Below are positions 27,527 through 36,799 of a stretch of 42,317 bases of DNA, in pieces (positions within the stretch are counted from its first letter, which is position 1; every line of letters begins with the position of its first letter). Location of the stretch: positions 1 to 42,317 of the forward strand of contig JBBDSC010000088.1 of the NCBI GenBank assembly GCA_040905145.1, read 5' to 3'. The notes under the pieces are model-generated. The model worked only from the letters and a program-made list of their open reading frames with translations. It did not search any database and was not told where the DNA came from. Both the position numbers and the translations under genes were made by a program. The stretch comes from DATGMS01 sp040905145 (GTDB lineage Bacteria; Bacteroidota; Bacteroidia; Cytophagales; Cyclobacteriaceae).

Positions 27527-27758
27527 TCAAGGAACAGGCATTTCATCTGTATCTCGTTTTATTTGTGACGATAGCCTTAAAACCCGCCTCCTTGGGATTG
27601 CCGGTCCCGACTATTATCAGGCGATACCCTTGATAATTCATGCTTTTGTGTGAAGACAATGAATGGATTCATCATAGATTTTTCCTTCTTGGATTTTTAT
27701 AGGATGAATTATCTCTCCAGTTTATAAAATAAGGCCCATAGTTTCGTAATTTCGCCCC

Positions 27759-29459
27759 ATGGAGTATCAGTGGAAAATCAAGGGCAAAGCAGATCCCCAA
27801 GCTGTAGAGACACTTAGCAAGGAGCTCAACGTGAATTACGCCCTGGCCAATATGTTGGTAAACAGGGGAATCAATGATTTTCAGAAAGCCAAGGATTATT
27901 TCAGGCCTGATCTGGATAAGCTTCACAATCCGTTTATCATGAAAGATATGGATAAAGCAGTAGAAAGACTCGCTGTGGCCATATCCAATGAAGAGAAAAT
28001 AATGATCTATGGGGATTATGACGTGGACGGAACAACTTCGGTGGCCTTGTTTTATGGGTTCATAAAAACGTTTTATACAAAAGTAGACTTTTATATTCCA
28101 GACCGCTATAAAGAAGGCTATGGCATATCAGAAAAAGGGATCCGATTTGCTGCTGAAAACAACTTCAAATTGATTATATCGTTGGATTGTGGTATTAAGG
28201 CATTGGAAAAAGTCGAGCTGGCTAATTCTTTGGGCATAGATTTTATCATTTGCGATCACCATACACCCGGGGAAAAGCTCCCTGATGCCATAGCCGTCTT
28301 GGATCCAAAAAGAAAAGATTGCCCCTATCCTTATAAGGAATTAAGCGGTTGTGGCGTTGGGTTTAAATTGATTCAGGCTTTTTCAGAAAAAGCAGGAAAA
28401 AATGCTATTGATCTTTATGCCTTTTTTGACTTGGTTGCGGTGAGTATTGCTGCTGATATTGTTCCTATCACTGGTGAAAACCGCATTTTGGCCTATTATG
28501 GCCTTGAGCGGATCAACAATAACCCCCGCCCAGGATTAAAAGCTTTGATACTGAACGGAAGAGTGGAAAAGGAAATAGAAATCGCGGACATCGTTTTCAA
28601 AATAGGCCCCAGGATCAATGCCTCTGGAAGAATGGAACATGCCAAGGCTTCTGTGCTACTTTTGATTTCCAAGGACTTACCCGAGGCCATCCAACGCGCA
28701 TTGCTGGTTGAAGGTGTCAATGCTGCCCGTAAAAACTTTGACGAAAACATCACCAAAGAAGCCCTCAGTATGATCGGGATAAAAGAAACCACCGGTGTTT
28801 TTAAAAGTACTGTACTTTTTAAGCACGACTGGCATAAAGGGGTTATCGGTATCGTCGCTTCCAGGTGCATTGAGCAGTATTACCGCCCTACCATCATTCT
28901 TACGGTATCCAATGATAAAGCAACAGGAAGTGCACGTTCTGTTATCGATTTTGATATCTATGAAGCCATTAGTGAATGTAGCAACCTTCTGGAGCAATTT
29001 GGCGGTCATAAATATGCCGCAGGACTGACTATGTCTGTGGACAATGTCCCTGCTTTCCAAGAGAAATTCGAAAGAGTGGTCTCTGAAAGGATTACAGAAA
29101 TCCATATGAAACCAGTTTTGAGAATTGATGATGTGCTTCTTTTGGATCAGATCAACTATAAGTTCTACAATATTCTAAAACAGATGGCTCCTTTTGGTCC
29201 GGGGAATCCAGAACCTGTTTTCTGTGTCAATCAAGTATATGCGGAAAATGTTAAAATACTTAAGGACAAACACCTTAAATTTGAAATTGTCCAAGATGGA
29301 CAGGAAACCCGACCTACCTGTATTGCCTTTTGCTTTGCTGAGTACTATGAGTTTTTAAACAGCAAGATGCGGTTTAACATTGTATTTGAAATAAGGGAAA
29401 ATACCTTTAGAAACACAAGCAGTCTTCAACTGTACGTTAAAGACATCAAATTCGACTGA
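27759..29459 (+). CDS. recJ: Single-stranded-DNA-specific exonuclease RecJ
   Basis: 5'-3' ssDNA exonuclease acting in recombination and mismatch and base-excision repair. The 566-residue product has the DHH phosphoesterase motifs G-D-Y-D-V-D-G-T-T-S (85-94), L-D-C-G-I-K (142-147) and C-D-H-H (165-168). A DHHA1 domain follows (G-P-R-I-N-A-S-G-R-M near 285, G-S-A-R-S near 390, F-G-G-H-K-Y-A-A-G-L near 415) and a C-terminal OB-like domain. Length is typical. The stop is one base before the lptB start, so the two are co-transcribed. Confidence 0.97.
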   Translation: MEYQWKIKGKADPQAVETLSKELNVNYALANMLVNRGINDFQKAKDYFRPDLDKLHNPFIMKDMDKAVERLAVAISNEEKIMIYGDYDVDGTTSVALFYGFIKTFYTKVDFYIPDRYKEGYGISEKGIRFAAENNFKLIISLDCGIKALEKVELANSLGIDFIICDHHTPGEKLPDAIAVLDPKRKDCPYPYKELSGCGVGFKLIQAFSEKAGKNAIDLYAFFDLVAVSIAADIVPITGENRILAYYGLERINNNPRPGLKALILNGRVEKEIEIADIVFKIGPRINASGRMEHAKASVLLLISKDLPEAIQRALLVEGVNAARKNFDENITKEALSMIGIKETTGVFKSTVLFKHDWHKGVIGIVASRCIEQYYRPTIILTVSNDKATGSARSVIDFDIYEAISECSNLLEQFGGHKYAAGLTMSVDNVPAFQEKFERVVSERITEIHMKPVLRIDDVLLLDQINYKFYNILKQMAPFGPGNPEPVFCVNQVYAENVKILKDKHLKFEIVQDGQETRPTCIAFCFAEYYEFLNSKMRFNIVFEIRENTFRNTSSLQLYVKDIKFD

Positions 29460-29460
29460 A

Positions 29461-30192
29461 ATGATATTAAGGGCAGATAACCTGGTCAAGATTTATAAAG
29501 GGAAAAAAGTAGTAAATGATCTCTCTGTAAAAGTGGAGGAAGGAGAAATAGTGGGTTTACTAGGGCCAAACGGTGCCGGTAAGACGACTTCTTTTTACAT
29601 GATCGTAGGCTTGATCAAGCCAAATAGGGGAAAAGTATTTTTAAACCAGGAAAACATCACTCCTTTGCCCATGTACAAAAGGGCCAAGCGGGGAATTGGC
29701 TATCTGGCGCAGGAAGCCTCTGTTTTCAGGAAGCTTTCCGTAGAAGAAAATATCCTGGCCGTATTGGAGATGACCAACCTTCCAAAGAAGGTCCAAATCG
29801 AAAAAATGGAAAGCCTGCTGGAAGAGTTCGGCCTTACCCATGTCCGGAAAAACCTTGGGATGGTGCTATCGGGAGGAGAAAGGAGGAGGACCGAAATTGC
29901 AAGAGCATTGGCTGTAGATCCTAAATTTGTACTACTCGATGAGCCTTTTGCCGGAGTGGATCCTATTGCGGTAGAAGAGATCCAAACCATCGTGGCTCAA
30001 CTTAAGGACAAGAATATTGGAATCTTGATCACCGACCACAATGTTAACGAAACACTTTCCATCACGGACAGGGCCTATTTAATGTTTGAAGGCCAACTTT
30101 TAAAAGCGGGTACAGCAGAGGAGCTGGCTTCGGATGAGCAGGTAAGAAAAGTGTATCTTGGAAAAAATTTCGAGCTGAAGAGAAAAATATGA
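29461..30192 (+). CDS. lptB: LPS export ABC transporter ATP-binding protein LptB
   Basis: The cytoplasmic ATPase that drives lipopolysaccharide extraction from the inner membrane with LptF/G. It has 243 residues with Walker A G-P-N-G-A-G-K-T-T (35-43), signature L-S-G-G-E-R-R-R (about 137-144), Walker B F-V-L-L-D-E-P (about 157-163) and H-loop I-T-D-H-N-V. The P-M-Y-K-R-A-K-R-G-I-G-Y-L-A-Q-E-A-S-V-F-R segment is diagnostic for LptB among ABC ATPases. It sits in a tight recJ-lptB-GH3 operon; the membrane partners are not in the window. Confidence 0.97.
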   Translation: MILRADNLVKIYKGKKVVNDLSVKVEEGEIVGLLGPNGAGKTTSFYMIVGLIKPNRGKVFLNQENITPLPMYKRAKRGIGYLAQEASVFRKLSVEENILAVLEMTNLPKKVQIEKMESLLEEFGLTHVRKNLGMVLSGGERRRTEIARALAVDPKFVLLDEPFAGVDPIAVEEIQTIVAQLKDKNIGILITDHNVNETLSITDRAYLMFEGQLLKAGTAEELASDEQVRKVYLGKNFELKRKI

Positions 30193-30195
30193 ACT

Positions 30196-31713
30196 ATGGA
30201 AGTAATTAATACTTTTATGACCTGGATGTTTAAAAAACGAATAGGTCAAATTGATAGATTTAAAACCTACCCTATTAATGTTCAGCAAGAAATACTTTTT
30301 GATCTAGTTAAGACTGCTAAAGGAACAGAATTTGGCAAGAAGCATGGCTTCTCCGATATCTCTTCTTATCATGATTTTGCCAACCAGGTTCCGGTTCATG
30401 ATTATGAACAAATGAAACCCTACATTGAAAAAACCATGAAGGGAAATCAAAATATAATATGGCCTACTACCATCAATTGGTTTTCAAAATCATCAGGAAC
30501 TACCGGCAGTAGGAGCAAATTTATCCCGGTTTCTCAGGAGGCTTTGGAAGATTGCCACTATAAGGGGGGCAAGGACATGATATCCCTTTATATCAACAAT
30601 TATTCTTCAACAAAATTATTTACAGGAAAGAGTCTTTCCATTGGCGGAAGTAATCAAGTCAATCATTTGGATTACAATAAAACCAGCCAATATGGGGATA
30701 TCTCTGCTGTTATCATTCAAAACCTGCCCCTCTGGACACAGTTTGCCAGAACCCCCAGTCTGGAAACAGCTTTGATGAGTGAGTGGGAAGAGAAGATAGA
30801 AAGAATGGCAAAAGAAATAATGGAAGAAAATGTCACCAGCATGGTCGGAGTTCCCACTTGGATCATTGTCCTTCTTCAGCGCATTATAGAACTGTCAGGT
30901 TCAAAAAACATCCTGGAGGTATGGCCAAATCTTGAGGTTTTCTTTCACGGTGCGGTGGCTTTCAGCCCTTACCGTAAATTATTCAATGATTTGTTACCCT
31001 CTCCAAAAATGCGTTACATGGAAACCTATAATGCATCGGAAGGATTCTTTGGCATTCAGGATCAAAAAGATTCGGAAGACCTGCTTTTAATGTTGGATTA
31101 TGGCATCTACTATGAATTTATTCCTATGGAAGATTGGGACAAAGAACATCCACGGGTAATTACGCTGGAGGAGGTAGAATTAAACCAAAACTATGCCCTG
31201 TTGATTTCCACCAATGCCGGGCTTTGGAGATATAAGATTGGGGATACCGTCAAATTCACTTCACTAAACCCCTTTCGAATACGGATATCCGGTAGGACCA
31301 AACATTTTATCAATGCCTTCGGGGAAGAGGTTATTGTCGAAAATGCTGAAAGGGCAATAGAAATGGCATGTGAAGCCACCCAGGCATCCATCAAAAACTT
31401 TACGGCAGCACCGGTTTATTTTGATATGGACGGAAGCAAAGGAGCACACGAATGGGTGATCGAATTTAAATCGAAACCCATGGACGAAAAATTATTTATC
31501 CAAAAATTAGATGAAAGCCTTCGGGAAATCAATTCGGATTATGATGCCAAAAGACATAAGGATATGGCTTTGATAAAACCAAGAGTCCATTTTGCCCCCG
31601 AAGGCTTATTTGAAAGATGGATGAAGTCAAAAGGAAAGCTTGGCGGCCAGAATAAAGTCCCAAGACTTTCGAACGACAGGCAGTATATGGATGAAATCCT
31701 AAAACTGATGTGA
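30196..31713 (+). CDS. GH3 auxin-responsive promoter family protein (acyl-adenylase-like)
   Basis: 505 residues. Bacterial GH3-family proteins belong to the ANL adenylating superfamily; plant members conjugate amino acids to hormones, while bacterial substrates are unknown. Visible motifs are the nucleotide-binding loop S-S-G-T-T-G-S-R-S-K (about 97-106), Y-N-A-S-E-G-F-F-G (about 277-285) and the Y-K-I-G-D-T-V-K-F region (about 342-350). Only 3 nt separate it from lptB. The same neighbour pair recurs in Bacteroidota in my recollection, hinting at a link to envelope lipid chemistry, but that is inference. Confidence 0.92.
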   Translation: MEVINTFMTWMFKKRIGQIDRFKTYPINVQQEILFDLVKTAKGTEFGKKHGFSDISSYHDFANQVPVHDYEQMKPYIEKTMKGNQNIIWPTTINWFSKSSGTTGSRSKFIPVSQEALEDCHYKGGKDMISLYINNYSSTKLFTGKSLSIGGSNQVNHLDYNKTSQYGDISAVIIQNLPLWTQFARTPSLETALMSEWEEKIERMAKEIMEENVTSMVGVPTWIIVLLQRIIELSGSKNILEVWPNLEVFFHGAVAFSPYRKLFNDLLPSPKMRYMETYNASEGFFGIQDQKDSEDLLLMLDYGIYYEFIPMEDWDKEHPRVITLEEVELNQNYALLISTNAGLWRYKIGDTVKFTSLNPFRIRISGRTKHFINAFGEEVIVENAERAIEMACEATQASIKNFTAAPVYFDMDGSKGAHEWVIEFKSKPMDEKLFIQKLDESLREINSDYDAKRHKDMALIKPRVHFAPEGLFERWMKSKGKLGGQNKVPRLSNDRQYMDEILKLM

Positions 31714-32318
31714 AATCCAGTTACCATCCTCTCCATTTAACTGCTTACAAGACAACCTTCTCGGCAGTTCTCAGAATTCATCAACCAAATGTTCCGAGGG
31801 TACCAGACAGGCGTTGAACATTTAAAATCTTAATACCTGATACTATCTACTTAACTTGAGTCAACTGCTCAATTTTATAATTTGAATTCCTTTGGCTACA
31901 GTTGCATTATATGGAGTAAAAAATTAAATTATTGGGGTAAGCAGATATTCGTGTGGAGGCCGATAAATTGAACAAATTGAAGGATGGAAAACAATTCGAA
32001 ATTATATTCCTACAAACCCAAATTTTAACAGGAAGATTTAAATAACAAAAACTTCATAATGGCGGTTGACCAATTGTCAAAAACGGTTCCATTCACTCCC
32101 ATTCACCATATGGAAAAAGCAAGTGATTTTTATCCACATTTCCTGCTATTTATCCACACCCACTTTTTGTTTTAATATAAATTACTGTATTTCAGCTCTT
32201 TATACTGTACTACCTGAGGTTAAATTTTGTGGATAAAATCATGGAAATGAAATTCAGTGTTTTTTGATAAGAGATCAGAAGTGGATAAATCCGTAAACCG
32301 AAGATTATTTTTTTTTGA
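31714..32318. other. Candidate chromosomal replication origin (oriC) region
   Basis: 605 bp without a credible ORF between two convergent genes (GH3 ending at 31713 and ClC ending at 32319). Four DnaA boxes cluster in its right third. Perfect TTATCCACA occurs at 32130-32138 and 32150-32158 in the same orientation, exactly 20 bp apart; an inverted perfect copy lies at 32228-32236, and an inverted one-mismatch copy at 32280-32288. The stretch between the pairs (32161-32227) is strongly AT-rich and could be the unwinding element. dnaA is not in the window, which is normal for Bacteroidota. Nothing was recognised in 31714-32100. Confidence 0.6.
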
Positions 32319-34097
32319 TCAATCTTGGTTTTGTCTAATCAACCTCTTGCGGTAAGCATTAAAAATCCGGGATTTTGAAATAAAGCCAATGTACTTCCCA
32401 TTTTCTACAACAGGAAGGTTCCAAGCACCGGACCTTTCAAATTTATCCATTACCTCCTGCATACCTTCGATAGGGGAAATGTTATCAGGAGGAGAATGCA
32501 TGAATTGGTTGACCAATAAGGTTTCCTGTTTATCTTTATCAAACATGATATCCCGAATATCGTCCAAGGTGACCACTCCATTCAAGATACCTTCTTTATC
32601 CACAACAGGGAAGATATTCCTTTTGGATAATTTTACCAGGTCACAAAGGTCTTTCAATAAAGCATCGGGACGGATGGGCAATAGGTCCCTTTCCATTATG
32701 CTTCTGATGCTGATTAATCCAAGCACCTCCTCGTCTTTGGTCTCGGTAAGATATCTGCCCTGGTCTATTAATTGCTTTTTATAGAGGGAGTACTTTTCGA
32801 AATAAGTAGTGGTGGTAAAGGAAATGGCGGAAACCAACATTAAAGGGACAAACAATTCATACCCCCCTGAAATTTCCGCAATCAAGAAAATGGCCGACAG
32901 AGGAGAGTGCTGTACCCCACTCATCACCCCACACATGGCCACTAATGTAAAATGGGCCAGAGGGATTGGAATATACCAATCAAGTAAATTATTGAGGTAA
33001 GCAAATAAAAAGCCGGCAACTCCCCCTACAAACAAGGAGGGAGCGAAGATCCCACCACTTCCACCACTGCCTATAGTCAAGGCAGAGGCAATGGGCTTTA
33101 CAAGAATGATCAAAAACAAAAAAGCAACCAAAAAGTAGGGATTCTTATCCTCAGAGAAGAAAAGACTGTTATTCAGTATTTCCTGGGGACTTCCATCAAT
33201 CAAAGATTGTAAGGTAGTATATCCTTCCCCATAAATAGGAGGGAAAACAAAGACCAACACTCCCAGCAAAATCCCTCCGTAAAGAATTCTCAGCCAGCCA
33301 TCCGTAAATTGTTTGATTAATTTTTCAGTGCGGAATAATGACCGGCTAAAATAAATGGAAACCACCCCGGTAAATATTCCTAACAGTAAATAAAATGGCG
33401 TATGAACCGCTATAAATTTGTCAGTCAACGAAAATGTGAACAAAACATCCTTTCCTATCAAAACCATAGAAGTAATGGAACCGGTCACTGATGCGATCAA
33501 TAAGGGAATAAAAGCCCCCACACTGACTTCCAACAGTATAACTTCAATGGCAAAAATAACTGCTCCAATAGGTGCGCCAAAAATGGCAGATATTGCGCCC
33601 GCAGTGCCACATCCGATTAATAAGGTCCGCTTTTTGGCATTGAGGTGCATCAAGGAACCAACATTAGAGCCAATGGCAGATCCTGTCACCACAATCGGGG
33701 CCTCCAATCCCACAGAGCCCCCAAAACCCACTGTAATAGCAGAGGTGATTGCCCTACTATACATGGAGACCCGTGGTATTATACTGCTCTTTCTTGAGAT
33801 AGTATATAGGAGATCAGGAATTCCATGTCCTCCCAAATCCTTAAGCAGAAATTTACCTATTGTATAAGTAAGGAAAAGGCCTACAAGAGGAAAGAGGATA
33901 TAAAAAAAATTGGCATACTCTATATTAAATCCTTCAGTAAGAAATCGTTGTATATTGTGGACCAATACCTTTAAAATAACGGCTGCCAAGCCAGAAACAA
34001 TACCGATGATCCCACTCAGGATCAAAATGAAGTTTTTTGTGCTGATATGTTTCAGCCTCCATATTAAAAACCTGTTGATCAAATCTGTTTTTGCCAA
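32319..34097 (-). CDS. ClC-family chloride transporter/channel with C-terminal CBS pair
   Basis: 592 residues: a ClC membrane domain (about 20-430, ten or more hydrophobic helices) and two CBS domains (about 460-585) that may sense nucleotides. Selectivity motifs are G-H-G-I-P-D (in place of G-S-G-I-P), G-S-V-G-L-E-A-P (with the gating Glu) and G-S-G-G-S-G-G-I-F-A-P. In the helix H region, F-G-A-P-I-G-A-V-I-F-A-I-E-V has Val where proton-coupled CLC-ec1 has its second Glu, as in channel-type ClCs. The only start in frame before the first helix is TTG (34095-34097). It is convergent with the GH3 gene across the putative origin, and its own upstream neighbour is mazG. Confidence 0.93.
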   Translation of the reverse strand: MAKTDLINRFLIWRLKHISTKNFILILSGIIGIVSGLAAVILKVLVHNIQRFLTEGFNIEYANFFYILFPLVGLFLTYTIGKFLLKDLGGHGIPDLLYTISRKSSIIPRVSMYSRAITSAITVGFGGSVGLEAPIVVTGSAIGSNVGSLMHLNAKKRTLLIGCGTAGAISAIFGAPIGAVIFAIEVILLEVSVGAFIPLLIASVTGSITSMVLIGKDVLFTFSLTDKFIAVHTPFYLLLGIFTGVVSIYFSRSLFRTEKLIKQFTDGWLRILYGGILLGVLVFVFPPIYGEGYTTLQSLIDGSPQEILNNSLFFSEDKNPYFLVAFLFLIILVKPIASALTIGSGGSGGIFAPSLFVGGVAGFLFAYLNNLLDWYIPIPLAHFTLVAMCGVMSGVQHSPLSAIFLIAEISGGYELFVPLMLVSAISFTTTTYFEKYSLYKKQLIDQGRYLTETKDEEVLGLISIRSIMERDLLPIRPDALLKDLCDLVKLSKRNIFPVVDKEGILNGVVTLDDIRDIMFDKDKQETLLVNQFMHSPPDNISPIEGMQEVMDKFERSGAWNLPVVENGKYIGFISKSRIFNAYRKRLIRQNQD

Positions 34098-34220
34098 AGC
34101 TTGGTGTAGTTAAAATAAGTTGAGTGAGAATTAGTTAATGAGTTATTGAGTGTCACTACTACTGTCTCCGGTCTTTCCGTCTTCCGTCTCCAAGCTTTGG
34201 TCTTCCCACTTTCTGCAAAT

Positions 34221-35021
34221 TCATCCCTTCTCCTTTGCTTCGTTCCAATAAACATCCATTTCTGCCAAAGTCATTTCTTCTATTTTTTTCCCCTTGTCTT
34301 TAACCACCTGCTCCAAATATTGAAAGCGGTGGATAAATTTTTTATTGGTTTTCTCCAGGGCTTCTTCCGGATTGATATCATTAAACCTGGCATAGTTGAT
34401 CAAAGAAAAAAGTAAATCACCAAATTCCCCTGTAGCCCTTTCTTTATTTATATCTTCCGCTTTGCCATTAATTTCTTCCTTAAATTCCTGCATTTCCTCT
34501 TCCACCTTATCCCACACCTGGTGCTTCTCTTCCCAATCAAACCCAGCCCCTTTTGCTTTTTCCTGAATTCGCATGGCTTTGATCATTGCAGGTAAGGAAC
34601 GCGGCACTCCTCCCAACACGTTTTTATTCCCTTTTTCGGAAAGTTTTATTTTTTCCCAATTTTGCTTCACCGCCTCCTCATCATTGGCTATGGTATCGCC
34701 ATAGATATGGGGGTGTCTCCGGATCAATTTTTCACACAAACCATCAATCACTGAAGCAATATCAAAAGACTGTTTTTCCGACCCGATTTTTGCATAAAAA
34801 ACAATGTGCAACAGGATGTCCCCCAATTCATTCTTCACCTCTTCCAGATCCTGATCCATAATCGCATCGGACAATTCAAAAGTCTCCTCTATGGTCAGAT
34901 GTCTAAGACTTTCAATGGTTTGCTTTCTATCCCAAGGACATTGCGCCCTCAATTCATCCATGATGGTCAATAATCTATCAAAAGCTTTTAGCTGGGATTC
35001 TCGTGTGGACAATTCAAACAT
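34221..35021 (-). CDS. mazG: Nucleoside triphosphate pyrophosphohydrolase MazG
   Basis: Hydrolyses (d)NTPs to NMP and pyrophosphate, and is thought to clean aberrant nucleotides. The 266-residue product has the tandem MazG architecture: the first domain carries E-E-T-F-E-L and E-V-K-N-E-L-G-D-I-L-L-H, the second W-D-K-V-E-E-E-M-Q-E-F-K-E-E and E-F-G-D-L-L-F-S. It also has the family start R-A-Q-C-P-W-D-R-K-Q-T. Length matches E. coli MazG. Divergent from the small membrane-protein gene at 35094; 123 nt of Py-rich non-coding sequence separate it from the ClC gene. Confidence 0.96.
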   Translation of the reverse strand: MFELSTRESQLKAFDRLLTIMDELRAQCPWDRKQTIESLRHLTIEETFELSDAIMDQDLEEVKNELGDILLHIVFYAKIGSEKQSFDIASVIDGLCEKLIRRHPHIYGDTIANDEEAVKQNWEKIKLSEKGNKNVLGGVPRSLPAMIKAMRIQEKAKGAGFDWEEKHQVWDKVEEEMQEFKEEINGKAEDINKERATGEFGDLLFSLINYARFNDINPEEALEKTNKKFIHRFQYLEQVVKDKGKKIEEMTLAEMDVYWNEAKEKG

Positions 35022-35093
35022 AGGGATGGGAAACTATTACTAAAATGTGGACGTTTTGAAACTTATATGTAAATTTGGGCAAATTAATTTGAT

Positions 35094-35324
35094 ATGACAA
35101 CTGTATATTTGACTTTAGGTTTTGTGGCCTTGTTTTTCATCTTGATGTCAGTAAGGCTGATATTTCTGAAAGACGGGCAATTTAAAGGGACCTGCGCTTC
35201 CCAAAATCCTTATTTGAACAAGGACGGCGGAACCTGCGGTTATTGTGGTAAGAAGGTGGAAGAGGATTCGATGTGTGGCAATCCGGATAACGAAGTGGAT
35301 AAGGTGTTGTCCAAATTCAAATAA
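35094..35324 (+). CDS. Small Cys-rich membrane protein, NqrM-like layout
   Basis: 76 residues: one N-terminal membrane helix (about 4-24), then K-G-T-C-A-S-Q-N, C-G-Y-C-G-K and a fourth Cys in D-S-M-C-G-N. One helix followed by four Cys, starting K-G-(S/T)-C, resembles NqrM, the small protein that helps insert iron into the Na+-translocating NADH:quinone reductase. Homologues in Bacteroidota are usually annotated only as membrane or secreted protein. No nqr genes are in the window, so assignment is tentative; a metal- or FeS-binding role is reasonable. Confidence 0.75.
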   Translation: MTTVYLTLGFVALFFILMSVRLIFLKDGQFKGTCASQNPYLNKDGGTCGYCGKKVEEDSMCGNPDNEVDKVLSKFK

Positions 35325-35393
35325 CAATCCACAAAGATCAATTATTTATTTACCAGGCTATTATTTATATTTTTCACAATAACATAATCATTT

Positions 35394-36785
35394 GTGGCAT
35401 TAATTAAGTCGATTTCCGGTATACGGGGAACAATTGGAGGAAAAGTAGGTGAGGGTCTTACTCCAATAGATATAGTAAAATTCACCGCAGCGTATGGCTC
35501 ATGGGTGTTGGAAAACACTCAAAACCCCAATATTATCATAGGTAGAGATGCCAGGATCTCAGGGGAAATGATTTCAAAATTAATAACTGCCACACTCCAA
35601 GGTCTTGGAATAAATGTGGTAGATCTGGGCTTAAGTACTACGCCAACAGTAGAATTGGCTGTTCCTATGGAAAATGCCGGGGGAGGGATCATCCTTACGG
35701 CCAGCCACAACCCCATTCAATGGAATGCTTTAAAACTCCTTAACAACAAGGGTGAATTTATTTCTGATCTAGAAGGGAAGGATATATTGGAAAGGGCCGA
35801 AAAGGAATCCTTCAATTTTGCTGAAACCAAAAAATTGGGAAGCTACACCATCAATGAGGATTATATTGATAAACATGTCCAGCATGTGCTGAATTTAAAA
35901 TTGGTGGATAAAGAAGCCATTGCCGCTAGGAAATTTAAAGTAGTGATTGACTGCGTAAATTCTACCGGAGGTATCGCCTTGCCAAAATTGCTGAAAGCTT
36001 TGGGCGTAGAAGAAATTGAAGAAATGTATTGTACACCTGATGGACATTTTCCCCATAATCCAGAGCCCCTTCCTGAGCACCTGAGGGATATTGCAAGCAA
36101 ACTCAAGAACGGAAAATACGATTTAGGTATTGTAGTAGATCCGGATGTAGATCGTCTGGCTTTCTTAAATGAGGATGGCACCTTCTTTGGTGAAGAATAT
36201 ACCTTGGTGGCTGTGGCAGATTATGTCCTTTCCAAGTCCCCGGGAAAAACAGTCTCTAATCTTAGCTCTACCCAGGCCTTAAGGGATGTCACAGAAAAAA
36301 GAGGCGGAAAATACAATGCCTCGGCAGTAGGGGAGGTGAATGTGGTGAACAAAATGAAGGAAACACAGGCCATCATTGGAGGTGAAGGGAACGGCGGGAT
36401 AATTTATCCTGAATCCCATTACGGTAGGGATGCATTGGTTGGCATCGGTTTGTTCTTGACCCACTTGGCAAAATTCGGGAAAACCTGTAGCCGGTTAAGG
36501 GCGACTTACCCCAATTACCACATATCCAAAAATAAAATTGAACTAACGCCGGAAGTCAATGTGGACACCATTTTGCAAAAAATCAGGCAGAAATACAGTA
36601 AAAATCCCATCAATGAAATTGATGGGATTAAGATTGAATTTGAGAAGGAATGGATCCATTTGAGAAAATCCAATACAGAACCCATCATTCGAATTTATTC
36701 AGAATCAGCCAACCGTGCCACTGCCGAACATTTGGCCAATAAAATTATGCTAGACATTAAGGATGTTATTTCTACCGGAAATTGA
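35394..36785 (+). CDS. glmM: Phosphoglucosamine mutase
   Basis: Converts glucosamine-6-phosphate to glucosamine-1-phosphate for UDP-GlcNAc, peptidoglycan and LPS synthesis. 463 residues in four alpha-D-phosphohexomutase domains. The phosphoserine loop is T-A-S-H-N-P (Ser104), the metal loop D-P-D-V-D-R (about 249-254), the sugar loop G-E-x-N-G-G near 330, and the phosphate-binding loop R-K-S-N-T-E-P near 427. The start is GTG at 35394; the in-frame codon three before it is a stop, so no upstream ATG is possible. Its stop overlaps or abuts the cysteine desulfurase gene. A phosphomannomutase function is the main alternative. Confidence 0.93.
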   Translation: MALIKSISGIRGTIGGKVGEGLTPIDIVKFTAAYGSWVLENTQNPNIIIGRDARISGEMISKLITATLQGLGINVVDLGLSTTPTVELAVPMENAGGGIILTASHNPIQWNALKLLNNKGEFISDLEGKDILERAEKESFNFAETKKLGSYTINEDYIDKHVQHVLNLKLVDKEAIAARKFKVVIDCVNSTGGIALPKLLKALGVEEIEEMYCTPDGHFPHNPEPLPEHLRDIASKLKNGKYDLGIVVDPDVDRLAFLNEDGTFFGEEYTLVAVADYVLSKSPGKTVSNLSSTQALRDVTEKRGGKYNASAVGEVNVVNKMKETQAIIGGEGNGGIIYPESHYGRDALVGIGLFLTHLAKFGKTCSRLRATYPNYHISKNKIELTPEVNVDTILQKIRQKYSKNPINEIDGIKIEFEKEWIHLRKSNTEPIIRIYSESANRATAEHLANKIMLDIKDVISTGN

Positions 36786-36799
36786 TGTTTCCAAAAAGT

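Noticed and set aside
27527..27758. Possible gene remnant or RNA upstream of recJ
   Set aside because: No ORF, no recognisable RNA fold; only a weak bulged stem near TTATCAGG/CCTTGATAA.
32596..32604. Perfect DnaA box near the putative origin
   Set aside because: Lies inside the ClC CBS domain and encodes a normal V-D-K-E segment; kept out of the cluster count, though it could contribute.
34166..34193. Degenerate GTCTCCG/GTCTTCC tandem tract between ClC and mazG
   Set aside because: Irregular low-complexity run of 7-8-nt units; too short and imperfect to call a repeat feature.
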